Part shown: one piece after another, positions 53,241 through 61,971 of the stretch
How positions within the stretch are numbered: the first letter of the stretch is position 1
Layout of the letters: every line of letters starts with the position of its first letter
From: an uncultured Roseobacter sp.
GTDB taxonomy: Bacteria; Pseudomonadota; Alphaproteobacteria; Rhodobacterales; Rhodobacteraceae
Length of the DNA stretch: 64,000 nt
Reading direction: 5' to 3'
NCBI RefSeq assembly: GCF_947493125.1
Contig: NZ_CANLQB010000007.1
Span: forward strand, 304,936 to 368,935
Made by a program: the position numbers and the translations under genes
The notes under the pieces: generated by a model
The model's input: the letters and a program-made list of their open reading frames with translations, nothing else
Databases searched by the model: none
What the model was told of the DNA's origin: nothing

Positions 53241-54149
53241 CTACGTGTTGGGCAGTAGATAATCTTCGGCATTCAAAACCCAGTTTTCCTTCATCGAAAA
53301 ATCAAGGCGAGGCGGCGAAAAGATATCGACAAGGTCATTCGCACCCGCTGCTGTGCCTCGCGACGTATGGATCGTGGGCGGAGGAATAACAGCGACAGAC
53401 GGCGCCTTTACATCAAGATGTACGTCTTCGCGCCAAGACGCGAGATCGACTGTCCATGGCCAGCGAAGATGGTGTGCGAATGTCCCACCCAGCACGAGGG
53501 ATGCTTGCTCGAAGTCGTCATGCGAATGGGGCGACAAACGAGTAGTATCGCGAGGCCCCATCTGTGGATCAAACACGTTGATCATCACAGTTGTGCAACG
53601 CCAAATTCGACCAAAACGCCCCTCTTGCTGCGGAACATCAAGAGAATAGGTTCGGATTTTGAAACCGCCCTTCGGGTCCGGCCATGGAGTTAATGGAGTG
53701 ACATTGATGCGAGGCTCTGCGTATGCATCGGCATTGGCGCACTGTGCGTTGAGTTCTTCTGAATTGGTTGAAAATACGCGAACGAGCCGACCGCCTTTGG
53801 TGAGAGTAATGATGCTGTCACCGGGTGGCATCACGATCATGGAATAACCATCGATCTCGTTTGTTTCAGTACCGGCACTCAGAACAGCAGGCGTCTCACG
53901 ATCTGGCACCATAGCCATGTATTCATCCGGGTGATCGATCCGAGAAACGGTTCCGCCGGGCGCAACCTCAGTATAGGCGATCACGAAATTCTGGCCCCGG
54001 ATAAGCCACGTTTTTCCGTGGTCATCGTCAAATTGTGGCGTTTCCTCGTAAAAAAGACCGACGCTTTCAGACGACAATAGCTCTGGAGCTGGAAGGCCGC
54101 CTGCTCCAGCGCTTGCCAACGTCGCTCTTACATCTCTGCTGTCATACAT
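53241..54149 (-). CDS. Bicupin-like protein, first gene of the catabolic run
   Basis: 302 residues. The N-terminal half (about 50-140) looks like a cupin without full metal ligands; the C-terminal half has SPHSHDDFEQ (HxHxxxxE) and a later His in PPTIHTSRG, a normal cupin metal set. I do not recognise the specific family. ATG 54149 with GGAG. It starts the leftward seven-gene run and is divergent from the second IclR gene. Possible isomerase or dioxygenase. Confidence 0.7.
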   Translation of the reverse strand: MYDSRDVRATLASAGAGGLPAPELLSSESVGLFYEETPQFDDDHGKTWLIRGQNFVIAYTEVAPGGTVSRIDHPDEYMAMVPDRETPAVLSAGTETNEIDGYSMIVMPPGDSIITLTKGGRLVRVFSTNSEELNAQCANADAYAEPRINVTPLTPWPDPKGGFKIRTYSLDVPQQEGRFGRIWRCTTVMINVFDPQMGPRDTTRLSPHSHDDFEQASLVLGGTFAHHLRWPWTVDLASWREDVHLDVKAPSVAVIPPPTIHTSRGTAAGANDLVDIFSPPRLDFSMKENWVLNAEDYLLPNT

Positions 54150-54219
54150 GCCGTATCTCCGTTGGTGCGCCGGCAACCGTGTTTTCACACTATCCCTCGG
54201 CTCTCTTTGGTTCTCTGAT

Positions 54220-54234
54220 TGAAACAATGTTTTG
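54220..54234. promoter_or_regulatory. KdgR/IclR-like operator between bicupin and iclR-2
   Basis: TGAAACA-A-TGTTTTG, with arms matching at 6 of 7 positions, resembles the TGAAACA-N-TGTTTCA box bound by IclR-type KdgR. It lies in the divergent region between both starts, a good site for IclR-2 to control the seven-gene run. Confidence 0.5.
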
Positions 54235-54376
54235 CTGAATAGGACAATGGCGTAGATGAGTGTCTGTGGTCAAGACGAAATTTATCGAACTTGACAGCCA
54301 CCCCGTGCTGAACTTGAGTCCACGGGAAATCTGACCTCCATTGAAGGGTGACCTCCAGCATGTTTGAACCGATCCA

Positions 54377-55168
54377 TTGCCAAAGGTAGTTGGGGAAGCC
54401 GCAGGTGGCGTGCAGGCGGTTGTGCTCGCTTTGCGCATTTTGCGCGAACTGGCTGAGGCCGATGGTCCAACCGGTGTCACGACGCTCGCTGCAAACCTTG
54501 GAACGACGAAAAGTCGGATTTCCAGATATCTTCAAACGCTTGTACAAGAAGGATTTGTTCAACGCGCACCGGATTCTGAGCGCTACCAAGTTGGCCCCGG
54601 AATGGTGAAGCTTAGCTTGAATCTCTTGAGCCAGATCAATCTTCTATCCGCCGCAAGGCCGGTCCTAGCGAACTTGCGAGATGCTTTAGGGCACTCTGCG
54701 GTAACGTCGCAGTTTGAAGGAGATGGCATACGGGTTATCGCCGCCCTTCGTGGAAAATCAGATATTGAAATTGGCGTTTTGCCTGGTTCGCCGCTCAGCC
54801 TGCACGGTTCCGCCCAAGGTAAGCTCGCGCTCGCCTTTGGGCCCGCCAACCTCAGAGAGAAAGTTCTGAGCTCTGAACTGGTTGCTCTTACGCCGCAGAC
54901 AATAACAAACCCAGAAGCACTCGACGTCGAATTGGATCGTATACGGAACAATGGATGGGCCATGGCTGCGAACGAGGCTTTGATCGGTTTGAATACTCTC
55001 GCGGCACCAATCTTCGAAGGCAATGGCCGGTTTGTTGGAACGATCGCCATAAACGATTCAGTTCAGCACATCGGAAACGAGCCGACGGCACAACAGCTGT
55101 CTGAGATTCTGAGGGCGGCGGCGGCTATTTCAGAAGATCTTGGGTTCTCTCAGGAAGACAAAGCATAG
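54377..55168 (+). CDS. IclR-family regulator, divergent from the catabolic run
   Basis: 263 residues. Helix-turn-helix about 22-75 (TGVTTLAANLGTTKSRISRYL) and an IclR effector domain (DALGHSAVTSQFEGDGIRVIA, GSPLSLHGSAQGKLALAF, LIGLNTLAAPIF). TTG start at 54377. Its partner downstream, 301 bases away, is a BKACE enzyme. Together with the 46472 gene it gives two IclR regulators for one catabolic block. Confidence 0.9.
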   Translation: MPKVVGEAAGGVQAVVLALRILRELAEADGPTGVTTLAANLGTTKSRISRYLQTLVQEGFVQRAPDSERYQVGPGMVKLSLNLLSQINLLSAARPVLANLRDALGHSAVTSQFEGDGIRVIAALRGKSDIEIGVLPGSPLSLHGSAQGKLALAFGPANLREKVLSSELVALTPQTITNPEALDVELDRIRNNGWAMAANEALIGLNTLAAPIFEGNGRFVGTIAINDSVQHIGNEPTAQQLSEILRAAAAISEDLGFSQEDKA

Positions 55169-55469
55169 TCTGAACCCACCCACTGAATGCACTCGACTAT
55201 GGTACCAAAGATTATCTTTGCGCCGCAGCAGCGTCGCTTTCGAAGCGTGAGCTAAAACAAAAAACTATAGTTGATACACTATTATGAACCTCCAGTTCCA
55301 AAGGTTTCTCGGCATACCAACGATCATCACAATTGCGATAATCGAAACAGGGTTGCGCTAGTCGCAACATTCGTGTGTCATGCACTCACGAATGTTGCGC
55401 CGAAAACGGGTCGATCCTTGCGAGTGCCCGATCTCAAGCATCTAAGTCAAACAATCTAGAGGATCCGTC
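55169..55469 (+). promoter_or_regulatory. Leader region upstream of the second BKACE gene
   Basis: 301 A/T-rich bases with no convincing gene. It holds a 13-base perfect inverted repeat at 55363-55399 (listed separately). It probably contains the BKACE promoter. Confidence 0.5.
55363..55399. repeat. 13-base perfect inverted repeat with 11-base spacer
   Basis: CGCAACATTCGTG (55363-55375) and CACGAATGTTGCG (55387-55399) are exact reverse complements. It sits about 70 bases before the BKACE start, as an operator or leader hairpin would, and could also terminate the iclR-2 transcript, although no U-run follows. Confidence 0.6.
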
Positions 55470-56402
55470 GTGGCGAAAACCCCTGTCATCATCACCTGCG
55501 CAATCACTGGTGCGATTCACACTCCAACCATGTCAGCCGCCCTGCCCTACACCCCCGAAGAAATTGCGGATCAGTCAATCGCAGCCGCTGAAGCCGGGGC
55601 ATCAATTCTGCACCTTCACGCACGGCGCCCGGATGATGGAGGTGTCAGCGTAGACCCTGATCACTTCGCAGCCTTCCTACCGAAAATAAAACAAGCGACA
55701 GACGCAGTTGTGAACATTTCGACAGGTGGTTCGCTTCAGCTTCCGATATCAGATCGCGTCAAACCCGCGACCCAGTTCAGCCCAGAAATGTGCTCGCTCA
55801 ACATGGGTTCCATGAACTTCTCGTTTCATCCTTTGGCGAAACGCTATGATGGCAAGTGGAAGTTTGATTGGGAAAAAGACTATGTTGAAGGTTCCGAGGG
55901 GAACATCTTTAGAAACACGTTCCGTGACATTCGGGAAGCCGCGGACACACTGCGTCCGCACGATATCAAGTTCGAGCACGAGTGCTATGATGTCGGCCAC
56001 CTCTATAACCTGAAGTTCTGCATGGATCAGGGCTTCTTCAAAGCACCGATTTTCTTGCAGTTCATTTTTGGAATTCTTGGTGGCATCGGGCCGGAAGTCG
56101 ACAACTTAATCTTTATGAAGCGCACTGCCGATAGGCTATTTGGCGATGATTATCGTTGGTCAGTCTTAGGGGCTGGTGGCGCACAGATGTCTCTGGCGAC
56201 GACCGCAAGCCAGATGGGCGGTAATTTGCGCGTTGGCCTTGAAGACAGTCTTCTCATCGCGCGGGGACAGCTTGCAGAGAACAATGCTCAGCAAGTCAAA
56301 AAAGTTCGCGGGATTGTCGAAGCTTTGGGGAGTGAAGTTGCAACGCCAGACCAAGCGCGAGATATTCTTGGTCTTAAAGGTCGTGACAACGTGTCATTTT
56401 AG
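55470..56402 (+). CDS. BKACE (DUF849) enzyme, substrate unknown
   Basis: 310 residues. Start PVIITCAITGAIHTPTMSAA, metal motif HLHARRPDDG (about 49-58), FEHECYDVGHLYNL, and GGNLRVGLEDSLLIA. It belongs to a different subgroup from the carnitine-linked copy at 18799-19713, with MSAALPYTPEEIADQ near the N-terminus and a ~25-residue insertion around 125-150. Expected reaction: beta-keto acid + acetyl-CoA to acetoacetate + acyl-CoA. Its place beside the IclR-2 block suggests a late step of that pathway. Confidence 0.9.
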   Translation: MAKTPVIITCAITGAIHTPTMSAALPYTPEEIADQSIAAAEAGASILHLHARRPDDGGVSVDPDHFAAFLPKIKQATDAVVNISTGGSLQLPISDRVKPATQFSPEMCSLNMGSMNFSFHPLAKRYDGKWKFDWEKDYVEGSEGNIFRNTFRDIREAADTLRPHDIKFEHECYDVGHLYNLKFCMDQGFFKAPIFLQFIFGILGGIGPEVDNLIFMKRTADRLFGDDYRWSVLGAGGAQMSLATTASQMGGNLRVGLEDSLLIARGQLAENNAQQVKKVRGIVEALGSEVATPDQARDILGLKGRDNVSF

Positions 56403-56442
56403 GTCTGAAACGCATGTGTCAGGCAGAAAGAGCGTTGCCTAG

Positions 56443-57039
56443 CTACGCTCTTTTAAGCTTGAAAACACGCCAGCTTCGACGACGCCACAGCGTCCAAAAA
56501 AGTGCCCCAACGACCATAATACATAAGGCCACTTTAGTATTCTGACCCATCGCGCCCTCAATTAAAATGGTGTGCGCAATAGTCGTAATCACAACAAGAA
56601 CTGCACTGGCCCCATGTAGCGCGCGAAAACGTGTCAAACTGATCCGCGTCCTGAAGACGGCCAAACCGCTGGAGGCAATTACAGCAAGTGTTGCTATCAT
56701 TCCCCAAAGTCCGAACGGTGTAGGTGAGCGAAAAAGAAGCACGTCAACAACATCCGGAGGGCTAACATACCAAAGCCCCCCGATGTGAACGACGATTAAG
56801 CTAACGATACTTCCGCCGACTATTGCATGGGCGTATCTCTGTTTCGAACCAACAAGCAGCTGGCCACTCACCAAAAGGATTTGCAACAGCATCAATGCCA
56901 GGGCGATTATCCCTGCAAAGCCAGCAGCTACATAAATCGGCTGGCGCCATTCAAGGAGCGAACTCTGGGTTGCAACCAGTATCGGAACAAAGATCACGAG
57001 TGCAACCAGCATCCACAACACTGTCTTTCCTGAGGTCAT
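56443..57039 (-). CDS. Cytochrome b-like membrane protein (ferric-reductase-like)
   Basis: 198 residues with five to six transmembrane helices. Histidines within or next to helices (RYAHAIVGG, VVHIGGLWY, ALHGASAVLV, IAHTILIEG) are spaced as in haem-b membrane reductases. I place it with ferric-reductase-like transmembrane proteins, but the exact family is uncertain. It overlaps the exported intradiol-like gene upstream by ATGA, so the two are made together. Confidence 0.65.
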   Translation of the reverse strand: MTSGKTVLWMLVALVIFVPILVATQSSLLEWRQPIYVAAGFAGIIALALMLLQILLVSGQLLVGSKQRYAHAIVGGSIVSLIVVHIGGLWYVSPPDVVDVLLFRSPTPFGLWGMIATLAVIASSGLAVFRTRISLTRFRALHGASAVLVVITTIAHTILIEGAMGQNTKVALCIMVVGALFWTLWRRRSWRVFKLKRA

Positions 57040-57536
57040 GAAGGCTGCAGAACAAAATCCACATTCAACTCTGTATCCGATGCACGCGCCATGACCGGTC
57101 TCAAAAAGACGGTTTGGAACCCGCCATCATCAAACTCGGCATCATATGCCAAGTGCCCATGTGGTTGGCCAAACGCAGGAACAATCTGAGGCATTTCAAT
57201 GCGGAAGATACCGTTCTCGTCAGTTAGGGTCGCGCCATGTGATGCCGCGTCGCGTTCATGGCCTTCGGTAGTGTGGGCCCAGACTTGAATCCGGCGACCG
57301 GGGAGAGGCATGCCATCGCCTGCGCGCCGAACAGTCCCTGTCGTCCAAAAGCCCCCGCCCCCGATCCGATCGACGATCGGAGCGCCGGGACGATAGTTAT
57401 TCGCCCCGCCACGCATTGTCCGGGTCGGCGCGAGACCTTGTGCAAGCGCTGGCGTGACCAGCCCAGAAATTCCTGTGAGAAAAGTTGCTGCCGTGCCTGC
57501 CAAGATGGTGCGGCGGTTGGGTGTGATTTTTGTCAT
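57036..57536 (-). CDS. Tat-exported intradiol-dioxygenase-like protein
   Basis: 166 residues. Tat signal (NRRTILAGTAATFLTG, about 7-22), then a beta-sandwich resembling the core of protocatechuate 3,4-dioxygenase: NNYRPGAP, GRRIQVWAHTTEG, DENGIFRIEMP and QPHGHLAYDAEF. The Tyr and His iron ligands of true dioxygenases are only partly visible (QPHGH), and the protein is short, so catalysis is uncertain. ATG 57536 follows AGGAG. Periplasmic location plus a coupled cytochrome suggests a redox role. Confidence 0.7.
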   Translation of the reverse strand: MTKITPNRRTILAGTAATFLTGISGLVTPALAQGLAPTRTMRGGANNYRPGAPIVDRIGGGGFWTTGTVRRAGDGMPLPGRRIQVWAHTTEGHERDAASHGATLTDENGIFRIEMPQIVPAFGQPHGHLAYDAEFDDGGFQTVFLRPVMARASDTELNVDFVLQPS

Positions 57537-57585
57537 TTCGCATTCTCCTGAGTTAGATTTAGGGCAATTGAAGAGCCCCAAAAGG

Positions 57586-58473
57586 TTAAGGGCTGGCTGA
57601 TAGGGCATCGGCCAGTGAAAGTGTCGGACGGCCGATAAGATCCCCTAGCGTGCCGTTAGCGTCTTCAAGCGCCCCATCGGCAGCACACAGATCGGTATCG
57701 ACCAGAATTGACGTAAGCGTCTGTGGCAGGTTGTGTGCCTCCAGCGTAGTTCTAAAGGCTTCTGCATCCATATTCCGGTATCGAATATCCGTATTGAACT
57801 GCTCGCTTAAAGCCGCAGCGAGATCATTGAGCGAATATGAAGCATCGCCGGCTAATTCAAAGACCTGCCGAGACGGGACGAAATCTGGATGGATCACAAC
57901 AGCGGCCGCCGCTGCATAATCCGCGCGACCAGCAGAAGAAAAACGACCATTGGCTGCAGCGCCTGCAATGAAACCATCCTTCAAGGCTTGTTGGACTCCG
58001 TTGAGATGATTTTCCAGATACCATCCATTGCGAAGCACCACATGATCTATGCCGGAAGACGTCAACATGTCCTCAGTTTCCCGGTGATCGGTCGTCAAAA
58101 CCAGCGGCGTGTCCTGAGCATTTAGAATGCTGGTATATGCAATGAACTTCACACCGGACGCCTGTGCCGCATCAATCACGTTCTGATGTTGGGTCCGGCG
58201 CGGTTCAAACGAATTGGAAGAGACAAATAGCAGACGTTCGATCCCCGACATCGCCTGTCTCAGTGCCGCAGGATCTTCGTAATCCGCTTCTCTCGTTTCG
58301 ATCCCTAGTTGATCGAGTTTCGACACGCGGGCATCGGCCTCTTTTTTCGGTCGCACAAGCGCGGCAATCTGGTTCGGATCCAACCTTTGCAGCAAGGCCG
58401 AAATCGCCAGACCTCCGAGTTGTCCCGTTGCGCCTGTGACCATCACTTTGGGTGTAGATTTACAACTGTTCAT
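57586..58473 (-). CDS. NmrA/QorB-like NAD(P)-binding protein
   Basis: 295 residues. Rossmann start MVTGATGQLGGLAISAL, LFVSSNSFEPRRTQHQN, YTSILNAQDTPLVLT and VLRNGWYLENHL, typical of the QorB/NmrA quinone-reductase or sensor group. It is 49 bases upstream of the intradiol-like gene on the same strand, in one likely operon, and is divergent from the AraC regulator. Confidence 0.85.
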   Translation of the reverse strand: MNSCKSTPKVMVTGATGQLGGLAISALLQRLDPNQIAALVRPKKEADARVSKLDQLGIETREADYEDPAALRQAMSGIERLLFVSSNSFEPRRTQHQNVIDAAQASGVKFIAYTSILNAQDTPLVLTTDHRETEDMLTSSGIDHVVLRNGWYLENHLNGVQQALKDGFIAGAAANGRFSSAGRADYAAAAAVVIHPDFVPSRQVFELAGDASYSLNDLAAALSEQFNTDIRYRNMDAEAFRTTLEAHNLPQTLTSILVDTDLCAADGALEDANGTLGDLIGRPTLSLADALSASP

Positions 58474-58698
58474 TTTGGTTCACTCTCTTGAGTTGCGCGA
58501 AGCCAACCGCCGATCATACAGCAGCTAGATGCAGACAGCTCAGCACAAGCCTGCGATTTTCTACCCAAGAACAGTGCTGATCTTTGGAGCACGACGCGAT
58601 CCTCCATGTTGATATCCGATGAGATATGAGCGATAATTCGAACTTAAAGCACTCAGTAGTTCGCAAATATCTCGCCAGCGTTCAAAAACAGGTCATCT

Positions 58699-59625
58699 AT
58701 GGATCCTTTGTCCAATATCGTCTCATTGTTGCATCCACATGATTGTGTCGCTGCCGGTTTTGACGCGGGCGGTGACTGGTCAATTCGATTTGAGGCGCAT
58801 GAGGGTCTGAAATGTAATGCCGTTCTCAAAGGAGAATGCTGGATTACCGTTCAGGATACCGACCCCGTTCATCTTCCGGCTGGCCATTGCGCAATTCTGC
58901 CACGGGGTCGGCCCTTTGTCCTGTCATCGAAACCCTCACAAACAGGGATTGATGCACAAATTCTATACGAGCCAGTACGCCATGGCGGGACGGCGACCTA
59001 CGGATGCGGCGGCGATTTTTTCATGACGGGTGCGAGGTTCCTCCTTGACGGATTACCTGCGCGGACACTCATGCGCAATTTGCCACCTTTGATCGTGATC
59101 AGCCCTGGTCCTGAGCAGGAGACCATCCGTTGGACACTTAGTCGCATTGCGGATGAGCTGCGTTTGCCCCGACCGGGAAGCCCATTAACGGTCACACATC
59201 TTTCCCACGTCTTGCTGCTTCAAGTCCTGCGCGATCATCTCTCGACAAATTCGCCGGTCGGCAAAGGCTGGCTCGCCGCCTTGGCGGACAAACGCATCGC
59301 ACCTGCGATCGCAGCGATGCACGACGATCCAGCGAGAGCTTGGAGCGTTGAGACACTTGCGAAGCTGACTGCAAGTTCACGAACCTCGTTTGCGGTTCGA
59401 TTTCGTGAGGTGACCGACCAAACACCAATCGAATATTTGACTGAGTGGCGCATGTTGATTGCTGCAGATAGGTTGAAAAACTCACAGATGCCCGTGGCGA
59501 CAATTGCTTCCGATGTCGGCTACACTTCTGAAAGCGCATTTGGTGTAGCCTTCAAGAGGACCATGGGACACGCGCCGCGACAATTTGCAAAAAACTCGCG
59601 GCGCGCTTTGGTCGTCTCACATTAG
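58699..59625 (+). CDS. AraC-family regulator
   Basis: 308 residues. N-terminal cupin-like sensor domain (about 10-190) and a C-terminal AraC helix-turn-helix pair (about 200-300; WSVETLAKLTASSRTSFAVRF and VATIASDVGYTSESAFGVAFKR). It is divergent from the NmrA unit and its 3' end overlaps that of the molybdenum subunit gene on the other strand by nine bases. It probably controls the NmrA unit and perhaps the oxidoreductase. Confidence 0.9.
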   Translation: MDPLSNIVSLLHPHDCVAAGFDAGGDWSIRFEAHEGLKCNAVLKGECWITVQDTDPVHLPAGHCAILPRGRPFVLSSKPSQTGIDAQILYEPVRHGGTATYGCGGDFFMTGARFLLDGLPARTLMRNLPPLIVISPGPEQETIRWTLSRIADELRLPRPGSPLTVTHLSHVLLLQVLRDHLSTNSPVGKGWLAALADKRIAPAIAAMHDDPARAWSVETLAKLTASSRTSFAVRFREVTDQTPIEYLTEWRMLIAADRLKNSQMPVATIASDVGYTSESAFGVAFKRTMGHAPRQFAKNSRRALVVSH

Positions 59626-61971
59626 GGCATCCAAACGGATCGGGAGGTCGCGTGCGCGCTTCCCGGTTGCGTCGTAAATGGCATTTGAGATCGCTGCTGC
59701 TGGTCCACTCATCCCGATCTCGCCAATTCCGCGCGCGCCCGTCGGTGCTTGAGGATCAGGAATGTCAGTCCAGCCCACGTCAATATGGGGCACGTCAAGG
59801 TGGGTCGGCATATAGTAGGACCCGAAGCTTGGGTTCATCACGCGTCCGTTCCGCTCGTCAAAACTGGCGCCTTCCATCAATGTCATCCCGAGCGCCATGA
59901 TTATGCCGCCTCGAAACTGACTTTCAGCCAATTTCGAGTTCAGGATTTTTCCGCAATCATAGATGGCCGTGATCCGAGGCACGCGTATTTCACCGGTGAC
60001 TGAGTTCACCCGGACCTCAGTGAATACCGCCCCAGTCGAATGCATTGACCAGTCCTGTGTCCATTCCGAGATAGGCCCGCCCTGCCCTTCCGCAGATACA
60101 GTGCCGCTTTCCGACAATGCAACAAGGTCAACCAGCGGGATCCGTTGCTGAGGATCGGCTAGCGAATAAAGGGCCCCCTCAGCAGTTCCAAGTTCAGCAG
60201 CCGGAAGGCCATGCAACGGTGATGTCGCTGGAACTAGGCTCACAAGCTCGGCAAGCAAAACCTCATGCGCCGCTGTCAATGAGGCTCCGATTGCCGCGGT
60301 TTGCTGTGATGCAGCCGCAATCAAGGCACCAGGCAACGTATTGTCACCGTGCCTGACTTCAATCGCCTCATAGGGAATGCCAAGCCGTTCTGAGGCAACG
60401 GCTGCTGTTGCAGTTGTCGTCCCCATGCCCATGTCGGCCGCGGCGGTTTCGATCAATGCACCACCCTCACCGTTCAACGTGATACGGGCGGCACCACCTG
60501 GGAAACGCTTATAGGGATAGTAAGCTGCAGCCATACCGGTCCCTACTTGCCATTCACCTTCGCGGTAGCCTTGGCGCTCTCCCGAACGTGGAACCCAGCC
60601 AAACCGACGCGCACCTTCGCGATATGCATCGATCAATGCACGCTGCGAATGCTTGCGGCCGGTTGTTGGATTGACGTCAGGCTCATTGCGAACCCGCAGT
60701 TCAATGGGATCGATCGCGAGGCGTTCGGCAAGCTCGTCCAACGCAACTTCCAGGGTAAATGTCCCAGTTGCTGCCCCCGGTGCTCGCATAAACGTATTCG
60801 CAAGCATATCCATCGTGCCTGCCCGGATCTCAAGGTGCATGTTGTCGGCACGATACATGTGTTCGCTCTGCTCGAAAAACGGTTCAGTCATCGAGTTGTT
60901 CTCAATTTTCATCGTCGTTCCGGTGTGGATCAGCGACGTCAGACGACCTTCGCGGTTAGAGCCCAATGCTACTCGCTGCCGGGTTGGCGCGCGCGCACCA
61001 CATATCCGAAACACGCCCTCTCGGGTCAGTGCCATGCGAACAGGTCTGTCGGCCAATTGCGATGCAGCAGCAGCGAGGATGTGGTATTGCCATACCGTCT
61101 TGCCTCCGAAGCCTCCGCCAACATATTCAGCTGACAAATGCACCTCTGCGGGCGAAATGCCGAACACTTTCGCAATCGTAATGGCGGACAAATCGACCCC
61201 TTGCGAGCAATCATGCATGCGAAGGATGCCGTCTTGCCACAAGACCGTGACGGCATGCGGCTCAATCTGATTGTGGTTATGTGCTGGGGTGTTGAACGAC
61301 AGATCGACGGACACTTCCGCATCCGCTAGTGCCGCCTCTGCATCACCCTCCTCAATGAGTAGATTACGGCCCGCATAGAAACTTGTCTGCGCGCTTTCTG
61401 CTGCGACGTCAAAACTCGTGACAGCATCAGACTCTTCATAGGCGACGTTGATCAAGGTGGCTGCATGATCGGCTTCTTCCTGGGTCGACGCCAGAACGAC
61501 TGCGACAGGTTGCCCGTTCCAAAGTACCTCAGCGTCTTGCATCACAGGTGTCGAGCTTCCCGCCATTCCGGTTGGTGAGGAATAGAAGGGTTCAGGTCGT
61601 TCAAGTCTTGGCGCGTTTTCATGCGTCATCACAAGAACAACACCAGGTGCTGCCTCTGCCTCAGCTGCCTCCAGAGACGTAATCGTACCCCGCGCAATGG
61701 TCGAGTAGACAAGTGCGCCATAGACCATGCCAGGATAGCTATATTCAGCGGCAAATTTTGCGCCGCCGCGCGCTTTCTCCGCTCCGTCTCGCCGAATATG
61801 AGGAACGCCTAGACTGGCAAAAGCGCCCGAAGCAGCAGGTGTTGTGGTGGTTTGTGCACCAACAGGCAGGCCAAGCGCGCTAACAGCAACGACGGCCGCT
61901 GAACCAGCCAGGACCTGACGTCTATTGGGATCCGACTTGCGTGAAGACGGGTTGGGTTTGATATTTGTCAT
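59617..61971 (-). CDS. Aldehyde oxidoreductase molybdenum-binding subunit, PaoC-like
   Basis: 784 residues. Tat signal (NRRQVLAGSAAVVAVS, about 17-32) and molybdopterin-binding domain of the xanthine-dehydrogenase family: GGGFGGKTVWQYHILAA, FMRAPGAATGTFTLE, and the active-site Glu in GARGIGEIGMSGPAA near the C-terminus. It overlaps the FAD-subunit gene upstream by ATGA. PaoABC/YagTSR-type enzymes oxidise aromatic aldehydes in the periplasm. Confidence 0.9.
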   Translation of the reverse strand: MTNIKPNPSSRKSDPNRRQVLAGSAAVVAVSALGLPVGAQTTTTPAASGAFASLGVPHIRRDGAEKARGGAKFAAEYSYPGMVYGALVYSTIARGTITSLEAAEAEAAPGVVLVMTHENAPRLERPEPFYSSPTGMAGSSTPVMQDAEVLWNGQPVAVVLASTQEEADHAATLINVAYEESDAVTSFDVAAESAQTSFYAGRNLLIEEGDAEAALADAEVSVDLSFNTPAHNHNQIEPHAVTVLWQDGILRMHDCSQGVDLSAITIAKVFGISPAEVHLSAEYVGGGFGGKTVWQYHILAAAASQLADRPVRMALTREGVFRICGARAPTRQRVALGSNREGRLTSLIHTGTTMKIENNSMTEPFFEQSEHMYRADNMHLEIRAGTMDMLANTFMRAPGAATGTFTLEVALDELAERLAIDPIELRVRNEPDVNPTTGRKHSQRALIDAYREGARRFGWVPRSGERQGYREGEWQVGTGMAAAYYPYKRFPGGAARITLNGEGGALIETAAADMGMGTTTATAAVASERLGIPYEAIEVRHGDNTLPGALIAAASQQTAAIGASLTAAHEVLLAELVSLVPATSPLHGLPAAELGTAEGALYSLADPQQRIPLVDLVALSESGTVSAEGQGGPISEWTQDWSMHSTGAVFTEVRVNSVTGEIRVPRITAIYDCGKILNSKLAESQFRGGIIMALGMTLMEGASFDERNGRVMNPSFGSYYMPTHLDVPHIDVGWTDIPDPQAPTGARGIGEIGMSGPAAAISNAIYDATGKRARDLPIRLDALM

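Noticed and set aside
55363..55399. CRISPR-like repeat
   Set aside because: Only one inverted-repeat pair occurs; no array of regularly spaced direct repeats and no cas genes are present anywhere in the window.
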